A DNA stretch of 64,000 nucleotides from Haloechinothrix_A salitolerans (GTDB lineage Bacteria; Actinomycetota; Actinomycetes; Mycobacteriales; Pseudonocardiaceae). Where the stretch lies: assembly GCF_039544105.1 (NCBI RefSeq), contig NZ_BAABLA010000115.1; one strand, given 5' to 3'. The translations under genes and the position numbers were made by a program. The first letter of the stretch is position 1, and the number at the start of each line of letters is the position of its first letter. The notes under the pieces are model-generated. The model saw only the letters and a program-made list of their open reading frames with translations, searched no databases and was not told the origin of the DNA. Shown in pieces: positions 48,369-57,092 of this stretch.

Positions 48369-50204
48369 TCAGCGTAGGGATGCGAGCAGCGTGCGGGCGG
48401 TCTCCAGGCCGCTTTCCGCGTTCTTGAGGTGGGCGCCGACAGTGGCGAGCTGTTTCGACTTCTCCGCCGCGCTGAGCTTCAACGTCGTGTCGACCTCCTT
48501 GATCTCCGCCTCGATCGCTTCGATCCGCCTGGTCAGCGCCTCCTCAAGGGCGAGCGACAACTGGTGCTCCGCGTCGATGATCTGCTCCGACACCAGTTGG
48601 TCGATGGCCGAACGCGCATCCGCGATGGCGTCGGTCAGCCAGGTCTTCACGTGCTGCTTGTTCGCGGCGTGCCGCCTGGTCCTGCCGATCCACCAGCCAG
48701 CGCCGAGCCCGACGGCCAGCACGGGTACGGCGACAAGGCCAGCGGTCGCTAGCGTCATCGCGCCGCCGGTGGCCAGGCTCAACCCGGTCCCGCTCGCGCC
48801 GATGCCCATGTAGGTGCCCATCCCGACCATGAGCTTGTCCTCGGCGGTCGCGGGGCGTTTCTCGGGCGGGCGCAGCACGACCGGCTGGGTGCCGCCTCGT
48901 GCGAACTGGGCCCGGATCACTCGCAGTTCGTCCTCGCTGAACAGGTCGGCGAGCGCGTTGCTGGTCGCCTCATTGAGACGCTGGTCGAGCAGGGTGTTCA
49001 GCCTCGCGGACACCAGCCGCAGCGCGGAGTCGACCTCCCGCGGCAGGGCGTCGAGCACGTCGGCGTCGGCACCGTCGATGCGTTGCCGGAACCATGACTG
49101 GACATCGCGCACCTGCCGCGCGACCTCATGCGTGCAGTCGACTCGCGCACGCTGGATCTCGCTGCGCAGGGTGAGCTGCCACCCGCGCGTTGACGACTTC
49201 CGTTCCGCCCGCAGCGCGTCCCTGCGCTTTCTGAGCGCGTCCCCTTCCGACTCGCCTGCTTGGAGCGCGCGTCGTTCGGCGGTGAGTCGCGCTGTCTGCT
49301 CTTCGAACGCGGTGACCAGCGTGCGAAGTGTGTTCGCCTCCCGCAACGCGTCCGCCCTGCCGATGACGGCCTCCTGCACGGCGGTCTGTAGCGCGATCAC
49401 GCCGGACTGCTGCCGCAGCATCGCCGCGGCGTCGTCCGAGGACGCGGTGCTTGCCATGTCGAACATCCGTGCCGATACCGGAAAGACCTCGGCATCGGCG
49501 AACCGGGGCGCGTGCTCGGCCAGCAGTGTGGTGTTAGCGTCGAGCACCTGTCGCCAACCTTTGAAGGCATCCGTTTTAGACAGTGCGAACAGGACGGTCT
49601 CGACCTTGTCGCTCACTTTGCGCAGGAACGCCAGCTCGCTCGCGGTGAACGGCCCGGACGCGTCAACGACGAACAACAGCGCGGTAGCCGATGCCGCCGC
49701 CTCGATCGCCAGCTCGCCGTGCATCGAGTCGAGCCCGCCGACACCCGGAGTATCCACAAGCGACACACGCCGCAGTAATGGGCACGGGTAGGCCACCTCG
49801 ACGTAGCGCGGCGGCAGTTGGCCCTCCGGCAGTTCGCAGGTCGCCGACGTCCAGCTGGCTAGCTCGTCCAGTTCGAATGGAACCGGTGGCCGGTGGCCGG
49901 GGTAGCAAGCTCGCGCGCGTGGCGAATCGCCGTAGATGAACCGCAGGTACGTCGCCGTGGCGACATCGGCGTCAACCGGGGACAGTCCTTGACTGGCCAG
50001 CATGGCGTTGACCAGTGAACTCTTGCCACGTTTGGTTTCCCCCACGACGACGATGGCCGGTGCGTCCCCTTGCCGCTCGCGTGTCTCGCGCACCCAGTCC
50101 GCCGCGTTGGCGTCGATTTCACGCAGCGATGCGATCAGCGAGTCGCAGCCCTTTCTGGCGTTCTCGATCGGTGTGGCCCGTGGCTGGAAGAACGCGGAGG
50201 TCAC
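48369..50204 (-). CDS. Dynamin-family GTPase with membrane-inserting segment
   Basis: The 611-residue protein has an N-terminal GTPase domain: P-loop IVVVGETKRGKSSLVNAMLA, switch Thr in ADVATATYLRFIYG, DxxG in VSLVDTPGVGGLDSMHGELA and the specificity motif FALSKTD. A long helical stalk follows (LTAERRALQAGESEGDALRK). A hydrophobic paddle (about 475-510, GMGTYMGIGASGTGLSLATG and LVAVPVLAVGLGAGWWIG) follows, then a C-terminal coiled coil. This is the bacterial dynamin-like layout, related to DynA/DynB of Streptomyces and IniA of mycobacteria, which remodel membranes. It is the last gene of a three-gene operon and overlaps the GrpE-like gene by 4 bases. Confidence 0.85.
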   Translation of the reverse strand: MTSAFFQPRATPIENARKGCDSLIASLREIDANAADWVRETRERQGDAPAIVVVGETKRGKSSLVNAMLASQGLSPVDADVATATYLRFIYGDSPRARACYPGHRPPVPFELDELASWTSATCELPEGQLPPRYVEVAYPCPLLRRVSLVDTPGVGGLDSMHGELAIEAAASATALLFVVDASGPFTASELAFLRKVSDKVETVLFALSKTDAFKGWRQVLDANTTLLAEHAPRFADAEVFPVSARMFDMASTASSDDAAAMLRQQSGVIALQTAVQEAVIGRADALREANTLRTLVTAFEEQTARLTAERRALQAGESEGDALRKRRDALRAERKSSTRGWQLTLRSEIQRARVDCTHEVARQVRDVQSWFRQRIDGADADVLDALPREVDSALRLVSARLNTLLDQRLNEATSNALADLFSEDELRVIRAQFARGGTQPVVLRPPEKRPATAEDKLMVGMGTYMGIGASGTGLSLATGGAMTLATAGLVAVPVLAVGLGAGWWIGRTRRHAANKQHVKTWLTDAIADARSAIDQLVSEQIIDAEHQLSLALEEALTRRIEAIEAEIKEVDTTLKLSAAEKSKQLATVGAHLKNAESGLETARTLLASLR

Positions 50205-50632
50205 GTCGTTCCGCCCGCGGTGTAGACCGTGACAACCGGCGCTCGGAGCAGCGTGTCGCCGTCGCGGAACCCGACGACCTCGGTCTCGGCCACTCGGCCC
50301 GCCAGTGAATCATCCGATGTGGACACCGTGCCGCCCGCCTCGTGTCGGGCCGGGTCGAACGGCTGGCCGTCAGGGCGCAGCGCGGTGACGCCGACCCCAG
50401 CGAGGCCCTCCTCGATCCGAGCGATAACTCCCTCACTGCGGGCGCGGTCCAGCGCGTAGAGACACAGCTGGATTAGCGCGGCGCGGTCGTCCCGCAACCG
50501 CCGCATGTCCCGCTGGCCGGTATCGGCCGCGGCGATGAGGTGCGCGGCGATCTCGCCGGTCGGTACGTCATCGGGGTTGGTCCCGGGTGGATCGCCATCT
50601 TGGCGGTTGAACCATGTTGCCACTGCCACCAC
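50201..50632 (-). CDS. GrpE-like protein between two dynamin genes
   Basis: The 143-residue protein has a short helical N-terminal part (MRRLRDDRAALIQLCLYALD). The GrpE-like C-terminal wing reads GLAGVGVTALRPDGQPFDPA, RHEAGGTVSTSDD and VVGFRDGDTLLRAPVVTVYT. GrpE proteins exchange nucleotide on Hsp70 through this wing. The long N-terminal coiled coil of true GrpE is much reduced, and no dnaK is adjacent, so it is not the housekeeping GrpE. Gene overlap and tight spacing with both dynamin genes argue for a shared function, perhaps as an exchange or scaffolding factor. Confidence 0.7.
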   Translation of the reverse strand: MVAVATWFNRQDGDPPGTNPDDVPTGEIAAHLIAAADTGQRDMRRLRDDRAALIQLCLYALDRARSEGVIARIEEGLAGVGVTALRPDGQPFDPARHEAGGTVSTSDDSLAGRVAETEVVGFRDGDTLLRAPVVTVYTAGGTT

Positions 50633-50638
50633 TCTCGC

Positions 50639-52204
50639 CTACTTATCGCGCAGCTGCTGCCAGATCAGGAAGTACGCCCGGTGCACGACGTGTGCCACCC
50701 TGCTTTGCGCCGGAGTCGCGCCGAACGAGGCGAACGAGCGCCACCAACCCGCCCGCTCCAGCGCGTGGGCGGTGAGCTGCTCCCGGTTGGCGTCCGGCAT
50801 GCCGAGTTGCGCGGTCACCTCGGCGTTGCTGCCGACCCGCAGCACCTCTTCGGTGAGGTCATCCGCCAGGTCGACGGCACCCGACGTGACCAGAGTCAAC
50901 GCCTCGAGCACACGTAGCTGGTGCGCCTCAGGCGTCGCTAGCAGTACCTCGATCGCGTCGTGCACCTTCCCGCGCTCGGCCGGGTCCGGCGCGGCTTGGG
51001 CGAGTGCGGTGATCGAGGCCAGCGCCGCCGCGGCCTTGATGCCGTCCGCCCGTGCCGCGAACACCGTGCCCAGTCGCGCACGCACGGCTTCGAGCCCGGA
51101 GGCGTCCCTGATCGTACGGCGCAACTCACCCGTCGTGATGCCCGGTTCCGCCCTGATGGCCTCGATGCCGCACCGTATGCCGTAGAGGTCGAGGCGATCG
51201 AGCAGTCGCGACCTCGTCCCGGCGGGCACGTCGCAGTCCCAGCTCGTGAAGATGTCCGCCGACAGCAGGATCGTCTCGAGCGTCGCGTCGTCCAGTTCGG
51301 ACAGATCGCGCAGCGCGTCGGCGTCCGCCGCGGTGAACCCCCCGGACTCGGCTGTCTCGGCCAGCAGCCCGATCACCGGGATGACGTCGGCCACTTTGGG
51401 CTTAAGGGTGGCGGCCTGCGCCTCGGCGAGCAGCGACGCCGCGCGCCAGACGTCGCCGTCCGCGCCTGTGACCGACTCAGGAGCGACCGTGTCGGCTTTG
51501 TTGAGTACCGCTATCGCGTTGACGGGACCGGCCTCCTTGCTGGCGGTGGCGGCGGTGAATGCCGCGAGCGCCTGCTGGTCATCGGCCCGCACGCTCTGTG
51601 TCACCACGTACAGCACCGCTTCCGCCCCCGCGACGGCGTCCCGCGACGTGCGATCGAGCGCGGGGACAGCATCGCCGTCCTCGCTTGACCCCCGCCGTCT
51701 ACCGAGCACGCCCTCGGTGCGTGCCACCGACGCCGCGTCGAGCGAGCCGAGACCGGGGGTGTCGATCACCGTCATTTCCTTGAGGACGGCGCTGGTCAGG
51801 TACGCCTCGATGTGCGAGACGGCGTCCAGGTCCATGCCGAGCGACGCGGGGATCATGCCGTCGGCGTCGAACGGCAACACCGTGGTGCTGCCGTCGGTGA
51901 GCACGACCTCGACGCGGTCTACCGTGCCGTACTGGAACCGGGTGACAAGGCGGGTGCACTCGCCGACGTCCGTTGGCGCCACCTTGCGCCCGATCAGCGC
52001 GTTGACCAGCGTGGACTTGCCCGACTTGATCCGCCCGGCAACCGCGACCTGCAGCGGGGCGCTCAGTCGACGCAACACCTCGGCGAATCCCGCCGCCGTC
52101 CCGCGGCCGACCTGGGGTTGGAGCCTGCGGCAGAGGTTCGCGACCGACGTCGACAGTGGACCGACAAGCACGCCCTGGTCCGTCACAGCGGTCAACTCCC
52201 CCAT
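50639..52204 (-). CDS. Dynamin-family GTPase without obvious membrane segment
   Basis: From ATG 52204 (site AGGAAGG) the 521-residue protein has P-loop VAVAGRIKSGKSTLVNALIG, switch region PTDVGECTRLVTRFQYG, DxxG in MTVIDTPGLGSLDAASVART and NKAD in AIAVLNKADTVAPESVTG. The remainder is helical and Ala-rich, without a clear hydrophobic insert, unlike its partner. Paired dynamins, one membrane-inserting and one not, work together in Streptomyces sporulation septa (DynA/DynB). It is the first gene of the operon with the GrpE-like protein and the second dynamin, 6 bases upstream of the former. Confidence 0.83.
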   Translation of the reverse strand: MGELTAVTDQGVLVGPLSTSVANLCRRLQPQVGRGTAAGFAEVLRRLSAPLQVAVAGRIKSGKSTLVNALIGRKVAPTDVGECTRLVTRFQYGTVDRVEVVLTDGSTTVLPFDADGMIPASLGMDLDAVSHIEAYLTSAVLKEMTVIDTPGLGSLDAASVARTEGVLGRRRGSSEDGDAVPALDRTSRDAVAGAEAVLYVVTQSVRADDQQALAAFTAATASKEAGPVNAIAVLNKADTVAPESVTGADGDVWRAASLLAEAQAATLKPKVADVIPVIGLLAETAESGGFTAADADALRDLSELDDATLETILLSADIFTSWDCDVPAGTRSRLLDRLDLYGIRCGIEAIRAEPGITTGELRRTIRDASGLEAVRARLGTVFAARADGIKAAAALASITALAQAAPDPAERGKVHDAIEVLLATPEAHQLRVLEALTLVTSGAVDLADDLTEEVLRVGSNAEVTAQLGMPDANREQLTAHALERAGWWRSFASFGATPAQSRVAHVVHRAYFLIWQQLRDK

Positions 52205-52334
52205 CCCCTTCCTGCTCGGCCCGGCGCGGGTCGCTATGCCGCATCGTGCCACGACACGGGTCCGTCTGAGGTTCACCCCAGGGTGCTACTTGAGACGGAC
52301 GCGCGGGCGATGTCGTCAACATAGTCTGAGGCGC

Positions 52335-53540
52335 ATGCGTCGGTTGAGCCTGTGGTTGCACGCGCATCCGATGGTCGGGGACAGCGCCATGGCCGTGCTG
52401 ATCGCCGCGTTCGACCTGCTGCTGCTCGGCGTCGAAGGCGAGCAGCGCGCCGGTCCTTCCGCGCCGGCCGCCGTGCTCGCCGTGATCACCCTCGCGGCGG
52501 TCGCGCCGCTGGTCATACGGCGCAAACACCCGATCTGGTTCGCATATCTTGTGCTGATCATCGGCACAGTGCACGCGGCGTTCGAGCTGGGCATGGCCGC
52601 TATCGCCACCGCGTGTATCGCCGTTTACACGCTGATCGTCTACGTCAACCGGCGACAGACCGCGACCTACTTCGGGGTGCAGGTCGTCGTGTCCACGGTG
52701 CAGATCCTGATCCAGGTCGAGCGTGCGGAGTGGCTGATCGCGCTCGGCTTTACCTGTGGTGCGCTGGGATTCTGCTGGGTTCTCGGCGAGTTCGTCGGCG
52801 CGCGGCGGGCGTACCAGGCCGAGCTGGAGGCGCGGCTGCACCTGCTTGAGACCGAACGCGACCACGCCAGTCAGATCGCGGTCGCCGAGGAACGCAGCAG
52901 GATCGCGCGGGAACTGCACGACGTCGTCGCGCACGCGGTGAGCGTGATCGTGGTGCAGGCGGACGGCGCGATGTACGCCATCGAGCGCGACCCAGCCACC
53001 GCGCGGGACGCGCTGCGCACCATCGCCGAAACCGGCAGGGGCGCGCTCGACGAGCTGCGCGGGCTACTCGACGTCCTGCGTGGGTCCGGTGATGTCGCCG
53101 AGCAGCCACTCGCGCCGCAGCCGGGCATCGCGGCACTACCCGACCTCGCGGAGCGGATGCGCGCGGCGGGCATGCCTGTCCGGCTCCACCTGGACGGTGA
53201 CTTCGCCGACGTCTCGACCGGGGTGGAGCTCGGCGTGTTCCGCATCGTGCAGGAGGCGTTGACGAATACCCTCAAACACGCGGGTCGCACCGCGTCGGCC
53301 ACCGTGACCGTGCGACATCGAGCCGATTCGGTCGAGGTTGACGTCGTCGACGACGGAGCTGGCAAGGCGCGTCCCGTGCTGGCGCCCGCGCTGACCGACG
53401 TGTCAGGCGGCAACGGCTTGATCGGAATGCGCGAGCGCGCGTCGGTGTTCGGTGGCAAGCTGAGCGTCGGGCCCGAACCGGGCGGCGGCTGGCGCGTGCA
53501 CGCCGTCATCCCGCACCAGGGCCGCCACGCCGTGCCGTGA
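52335..53540 (+). CDS. Two-component sensor histidine kinase (NarL-partner, HisKA_3 type)
   Basis: The 401-residue kinase has an N-terminal membrane part of five to six helices (about 1-155) and a HisKA_3 dimerisation domain with phospho-acceptor His195 in SRIARELHDVVAHAVSVIVV. The HATPase domain reads FRIVQEALTNTLKHAGRTAS, VVDDGAGKARP and GNGLIGMRERASVFGGKLSV. The short extracytoplasmic loops suggest intramembrane sensing. The response regulator lies 36 bases downstream, then an ABC exporter, the usual arrangement for envelope-stress or antibiotic-responsive systems. The frame is open far upstream, but ATG 52335 fits the first helix. Confidence 0.9.
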   Translation: MRRLSLWLHAHPMVGDSAMAVLIAAFDLLLLGVEGEQRAGPSAPAAVLAVITLAAVAPLVIRRKHPIWFAYLVLIIGTVHAAFELGMAAIATACIAVYTLIVYVNRRQTATYFGVQVVVSTVQILIQVERAEWLIALGFTCGALGFCWVLGEFVGARRAYQAELEARLHLLETERDHASQIAVAEERSRIARELHDVVAHAVSVIVVQADGAMYAIERDPATARDALRTIAETGRGALDELRGLLDVLRGSGDVAEQPLAPQPGIAALPDLAERMRAAGMPVRLHLDGDFADVSTGVELGVFRIVQEALTNTLKHAGRTASATVTVRHRADSVEVDVVDDGAGKARPVLAPALTDVSGGNGLIGMRERASVFGGKLSVGPEPGGGWRVHAVIPHQGRHAVP

Positions 53541-53576
53541 GCGGGCGCGCTGAGGACGCGATGAACGGGGAACGCA

Positions 53577-54227
53577 GTGATCCGGGTTGTGCTTGTGGAC
53601 GACCAGGAGCTGATGCGCGTCGGCTTCCGGATGGTGCTCGGCGCGCAGCCCGACATCGACGTCGTCGCTGAAGCGGGTGACGGCGACGCCGCGGTTCGGC
53701 TCGCCAAGCAGCACCAGCCGGACGTGGTGCTGATGGACATCCGCATGCCGAACCTGGACGGCGTCGAGGCCACCCGACGGATCGTGGCGGCGGACACCGC
53801 GCGCGTGCTGGTGATGACGACGTTTGACCTGGATGAGTACGTCTACTCCGCGTTGCGCGGCGGGGCGAGCGGGTTTCTGCTCAAGGACACGCCGCCTGAC
53901 GAGCTGGTGTTCGCGATCCGGTCGGTGGCGTCCGGCGATGCCGTCGTCTCGCCGAGCATCACCCGGCGGTTGCTCGACCGGTTCGTCGACTCGGCCGGTC
54001 CGACCCGCGATTCCGCCGTGCTCGACGTGCTGACCGAGCGGGAGCGCGAGGTGTTGGCCCTGGTGGCACGCGGGCTGTCCAATACCGAGATCGCCGGGAA
54101 GCTGTACCTGTCAGAGGCCACGGTGAAGACGCACGTCGGGCGGGTTCTGACGAAGCTTGACCTGCGCGACCGGGTACAGGCGGTGGTGCTCGCGTACGAG
54201 ACCGGGCTGGCGCGGCCGGGCGTCTGA
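53577..54227 (+). CDS. NarL-family response regulator
   Basis: The 216-residue regulator has a canonical receiver (VVLVDDQELMRVGFRMVLGA) with phospho-acceptor Asp54 in PDVVLMDIRMPNLDGVEATR and the conserved Lys in FLLKDTPPDELVFAI. The LuxR helix-turn-helix reads LTEREREVLALVARGLSNTE, AGKLYLSEATVKTHVGRVLT and KLDLRDRVQAVV. It is the partner of the kinase just upstream and probably controls the ABC exporter that starts 215 bases later. Confidence 0.93.
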   Translation: MIRVVLVDDQELMRVGFRMVLGAQPDIDVVAEAGDGDAAVRLAKQHQPDVVLMDIRMPNLDGVEATRRIVAADTARVLVMTTFDLDEYVYSALRGGASGFLLKDTPPDELVFAIRSVASGDAVVSPSITRRLLDRFVDSAGPTRDSAVLDVLTEREREVLALVARGLSNTEIAGKLYLSEATVKTHVGRVLTKLDLRDRVQAVVLAYETGLARPGV

Positions 54228-54442
54228 CCGTTCGCGACCGCGACCAACACCGGGTGTGACTCGCGAAATGGGGGACGGATCAGGGTCTTCACCGATACCG
54301 GACTGGGACTGTGTGCTGGCAGGGTGCTACGTGGGTCGGGGGAGGAAATCGACCCCAGGGATGACGCGCGATGACCCGTGACTGCCCGAGCATGGCAGTC
54401 GCGACCGATTGGCGCGCCACAGGCCGGACCAAGGGAGACACC

Positions 54443-55342
54443 ATGATCGAGGCGAAGGGCCTCACCAAGCGCTACGGCGACACGCTCGCCGTCAACGACC
54501 TGTCGTTCCAGGTGCGACCGGGCACGGTGACCGGCTTTCTCGGGCCGAACGGCGCGGGCAAGTCGACGACGATGCGCATGATCCTCGGCCTTGACCGGCC
54601 GACGAAGGGCACCGCGACCGTCAACGGCAAGCACTACCACGAGCTGAAACACCCGCTGCGCACCGTGGGGGCGCTGCTCGAAGCCCGGTGGGTGCACCCG
54701 AACCGGTCCGCCCGCGCGCACCTGACCTGGCTCGCGAAGGCAAACGGCATCCCCAAGCGCAGGGTGGAAGATGTGCTGGACATCGTCGGCCTGACCAGCG
54801 TGGCCAGCAAGCGTGCGGGCGGGTTCTCGCTCGGCATGTCGCAGCGGCTCGGCATCGCGGGCGCGCTCCTCGGCGACCCGGAGGTGCTGCTGTTCGACGA
54901 GCCGGTGAACGGTCTCGATCCGGAGGGCATCCTCTGGATGCGCAAGTTCATGCACCGGCTCGCGGACGAAGGCCGCACGGTGCTCGTGTCAAGCCACCTG
55001 CTGTCGGAGATGTCACTGACCGCGAACGAGCTGGTCGTCATCGGCAAGGGTGAGTTGGTCGCGCAGAGCAGCACGGCGGACTTCGTCGCGCGCGCCACCG
55101 AACAGACGGTGCGCGTGCGCTCGCCGCAGCTTTCGGTGCTCGTCGATGTCCTCTCCGGCGAGGACGTTGGTGTCCGCGAGGAGGACGGCGGCGTCGTTGT
55201 GTCCGGAATGGACAGCGAAAGCATCGGCGAGTTGGCCGCCAAACACAGCATCGTGCTGCACGAGCTGAGCCCGCAGCAGGGCTCACTCGAACAGGCCTTC
55301 ATGCACCTGACCGGCGACACCGTCGAATACGCCACTCAGTAG
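54443..55342 (+). CDS. ABC-2 exporter ATP-binding protein (BcrA-like)
   Basis: The 299-residue ATPase from ATG 54443 (site AAGGGAGA) has Walker A FLGPNGAGKSTTMRMILGLD, the SLGM-type signature FSLGMSQRLGIAGALLGDPE and Walker B VLLFDEPVNGLDPEGILWMR, with VLVSSHLLSEMSLTANELVV. It closely parallels the ATPase at 35915, including the shared motifs TVNGKHYHE-type insert and C-terminal SLEQAFMHLTG. It forms an exporter with the next gene and is likely a target of the upstream two-component system. Confidence 0.9.
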   Translation: MIEAKGLTKRYGDTLAVNDLSFQVRPGTVTGFLGPNGAGKSTTMRMILGLDRPTKGTATVNGKHYHELKHPLRTVGALLEARWVHPNRSARAHLTWLAKANGIPKRRVEDVLDIVGLTSVASKRAGGFSLGMSQRLGIAGALLGDPEVLLFDEPVNGLDPEGILWMRKFMHRLADEGRTVLVSSHLLSEMSLTANELVVIGKGELVAQSSTADFVARATEQTVRVRSPQLSVLVDVLSGEDVGVREEDGGVVVSGMDSESIGELAAKHSIVLHELSPQQGSLEQAFMHLTGDTVEYATQ

Positions 55343-55381
55343 CTAACACTGACCAGCACCACACAGGAAAGCTGACACGAC

Positions 55382-56140
55382 ATGACTCTGCTCGCAGTAG
55401 AACGGATCAAGCTGTTCACGACCCGCTCGCCGTGGTGGTGCGCCGCCGTCGCGCTGACCATCGTCATCGGCTTCGCGGCGCTGATCACCGGCACCGCGCC
55501 GAGCGACTTCCCGATCACCGTCGCCACGTCGCAGTTCGGCTACAGCTTCGGATTGGCCGTGATCATGGTGCTCGCCGCGCTGTCGATCACCACGGAGTAC
55601 CGCTTCGGCACCATCAAGTCGACGTTCCTCGCCGTGCCGAACCGCACCGCGGTGCTGCTCGCCAAGACGGGGGTCGTCGCGCTGCTCGCGCTGGTGATCG
55701 GGGAGATCGCGGCGTTCGGCGCGCTCGGCGTATCCGCGCTGCTGGCGCCGGGGAGCGACCTCGCGCTCAATAGTGCCGCCGACTGGCGGCAGGTCGCTGG
55801 CGTCGGCCTCGTTTACGCGATCACCGCCGTTATGGGCGTCGCCGTCGGCACGCTCGTCCGGCACAGCGCGGGCGCGATCTCGCTGCTGCTGATCTACGTG
55901 ATGGTCGTCGAGACACTGGTGCCGATCATTCCGCGCGTTGGCGACGACATCTACAAGTGGTTGCCGTTCAACGTCGCCGAGAAGTTCCTCAGCGGTGACG
56001 GCGCCGTGCGGGGCGCATCGGAGGGGCCGCCGCTGTCGACGTCGACGCTGAGCCCCTGGGTGGCGCTGGCGTACTTCGCCGGTGTCGCGGCCGTGCTGCT
56101 GACGGCGGCGATCATGGTGGCACGCAGGCGAGACGCGTAA
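55382..56140 (+). CDS. ABC-2 type permease
   Basis: The 252-residue permease has about six helices (WWCAAVALTIVIGFAALITG, FGLAVIMVLAALSITTEYRF, VVALLALVIGEIAAFGALGV). The cytoplasmic loop FGTIKSTFLAVPNRTAVLLA is the BcrB/YhfA-like element that contacts the ATPase. It follows the ATPase by 39 bases. Substrate is unknown. Confidence 0.85.
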   Translation: MTLLAVERIKLFTTRSPWWCAAVALTIVIGFAALITGTAPSDFPITVATSQFGYSFGLAVIMVLAALSITTEYRFGTIKSTFLAVPNRTAVLLAKTGVVALLALVIGEIAAFGALGVSALLAPGSDLALNSAADWRQVAGVGLVYAITAVMGVAVGTLVRHSAGAISLLLIYVMVVETLVPIIPRVGDDIYKWLPFNVAEKFLSGDGAVRGASEGPPLSTSTLSPWVALAYFAGVAAVLLTAAIMVARRRDA

Positions 56141-56189
56141 GGACACCCGTCGTGCGCCTTCGGGGTGCGCACGGTGGGTTTCGGGGATA

Positions 56190-56227
56190 GAGAGTCCGGG
56201 TCGCATTCGGGGGCGACCCGGACTCTC
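56190..56227 (+). terminator. Terminator after the ABC exporter operon
   Basis: GAGAGTCCGGGTCG (56190-56203) and CGACCCGGACTCTC (56214-56227) form a perfect 14-bp stem with a 10-base loop, 49 bases past the stop. Confidence 0.75.
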
Positions 56228-56336
56228 GCCGTATCGGAGTAGTAACGATTCGTGTTCATCCCGCGATACAGGGACTGAGACCCCAGTGCGGCGCTCGGCG
56301 AGCGATCACGGCTGTGACAGGTTAGGGTGCGAGCTT

Positions 56337-56350
56337 GTGAGAACTCTCAC
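56337..56350 (+). promoter_or_regulatory. Palindrome GTGAGA-AC-TCTCAC
   Basis: A perfect 6-bp-arm dyad lies 72 bases upstream of the gene at 56422, in the promoter region after the ABC terminator. GntR- or TetR-type regulators use such sites. The regulator is unknown. Confidence 0.4.
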
Positions 56351-56421
56351 GAACGGCCGACATTAGTTCGCTGAGCAGAGAAAATGGGTATGTCCGTCAT
56401 TGAGACGCCTTGGAGGTGACC

Positions 56422-57045
56422 ATGACGGCGACTGAAACAACACAACGCAGCGGTAAGGACAGCGGTACCGATACCGCCGAGGATTCCGCTGCCGCCGATA
56501 TCGCGCCGCCTGAGCAACGTAGCCGGTTGCGCGTCGAACCCACCGCTGGCCTGCAATGGTCGCAGGCGCTGGAACTGCCCCACTCCGCGACGGAGGCTAC
56601 CCGCCCCGCCGAGATCCGTAGGGCCTACATCCACCGCGCGCCGGAGGCGCACGTGCTCGCGCTGTACCGCGAGGCTTGCGGCACCGACGAGCCTCGGCCG
56701 GATGTGCCAGCCCCGTGGTGGCTGCGCGCGCTCGCGCGGGAGGACATCGAATCGCGCACGACCGCGTTCCGCGTCGAGGACCGGATCGCGCAGTTGCTGC
56801 TGCCCCGGCCCGGCTGGGAGTTCGTGCCGTGGGCGGCCGACGGCGAGTCAGGGTACTGGGAGTTCATGCCGTCGGAGCGCGGGCCGTCCGGGTACACCGT
56901 GCCGACCACGGTCCTCAACACTGACAGGCACACCGGCTGGATCGACGTCCTGCCAGCGCACTCAGGAGCGACACCGGAACCGATCGCCATCTCAGGCCTC
57001 GCGGGGCTGCGGTCCCGGCTCGGTGAGATCGAGGCCATTCGCTGA
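56422..57045 (+). CDS. Conserved-type cytosolic protein of unknown function
   Basis: The 207-residue protein has a low-complexity N-terminus (about 1-35, Thr/Ser/Asp/Glu-rich). A globular part follows with many Trp and Pro (DVPAPWWLRALAREDIESRT, RPGWEFVPWAADGESGYWEF and TVLNTDRHTGWIDVLPAHSG). No catalytic motif is recognised. The start is fixed by GGAGGTGA, a near-perfect ribosome binding site, 5 bases before ATG 56422. It stands alone between the ABC exporter and trmB. Function cannot be assigned. Confidence 0.6.
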   Translation: MTATETTQRSGKDSGTDTAEDSAAADIAPPEQRSRLRVEPTAGLQWSQALELPHSATEATRPAEIRRAYIHRAPEAHVLALYREACGTDEPRPDVPAPWWLRALAREDIESRTTAFRVEDRIAQLLLPRPGWEFVPWAADGESGYWEFMPSERGPSGYTVPTTVLNTDRHTGWIDVLPAHSGATPEPIAISGLAGLRSRLGEIEAIR

Positions 57046-57079
57046 GGTAGCGGTGTCCGGCCGCCGGGTGGGCGCTCGG

Positions 57080-57085
57080 TAAGGT
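57080..57085 (+). promoter_or_regulatory. -10 element of a leaderless promoter for trmB
   Basis: TAAGGT lies 7 bases before the GTG at 57093, with no ribosome binding site between. This supports the start at 57093 over the in-frame GTG at 57087. Confidence 0.4.
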
Positions 57086-57092
57086 CGTGCTG

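Noticed and set aside
53136..53318. Short antisense frames within the histidine kinase
   Set aside because: No start context or motif; shadows of the kinase gene.
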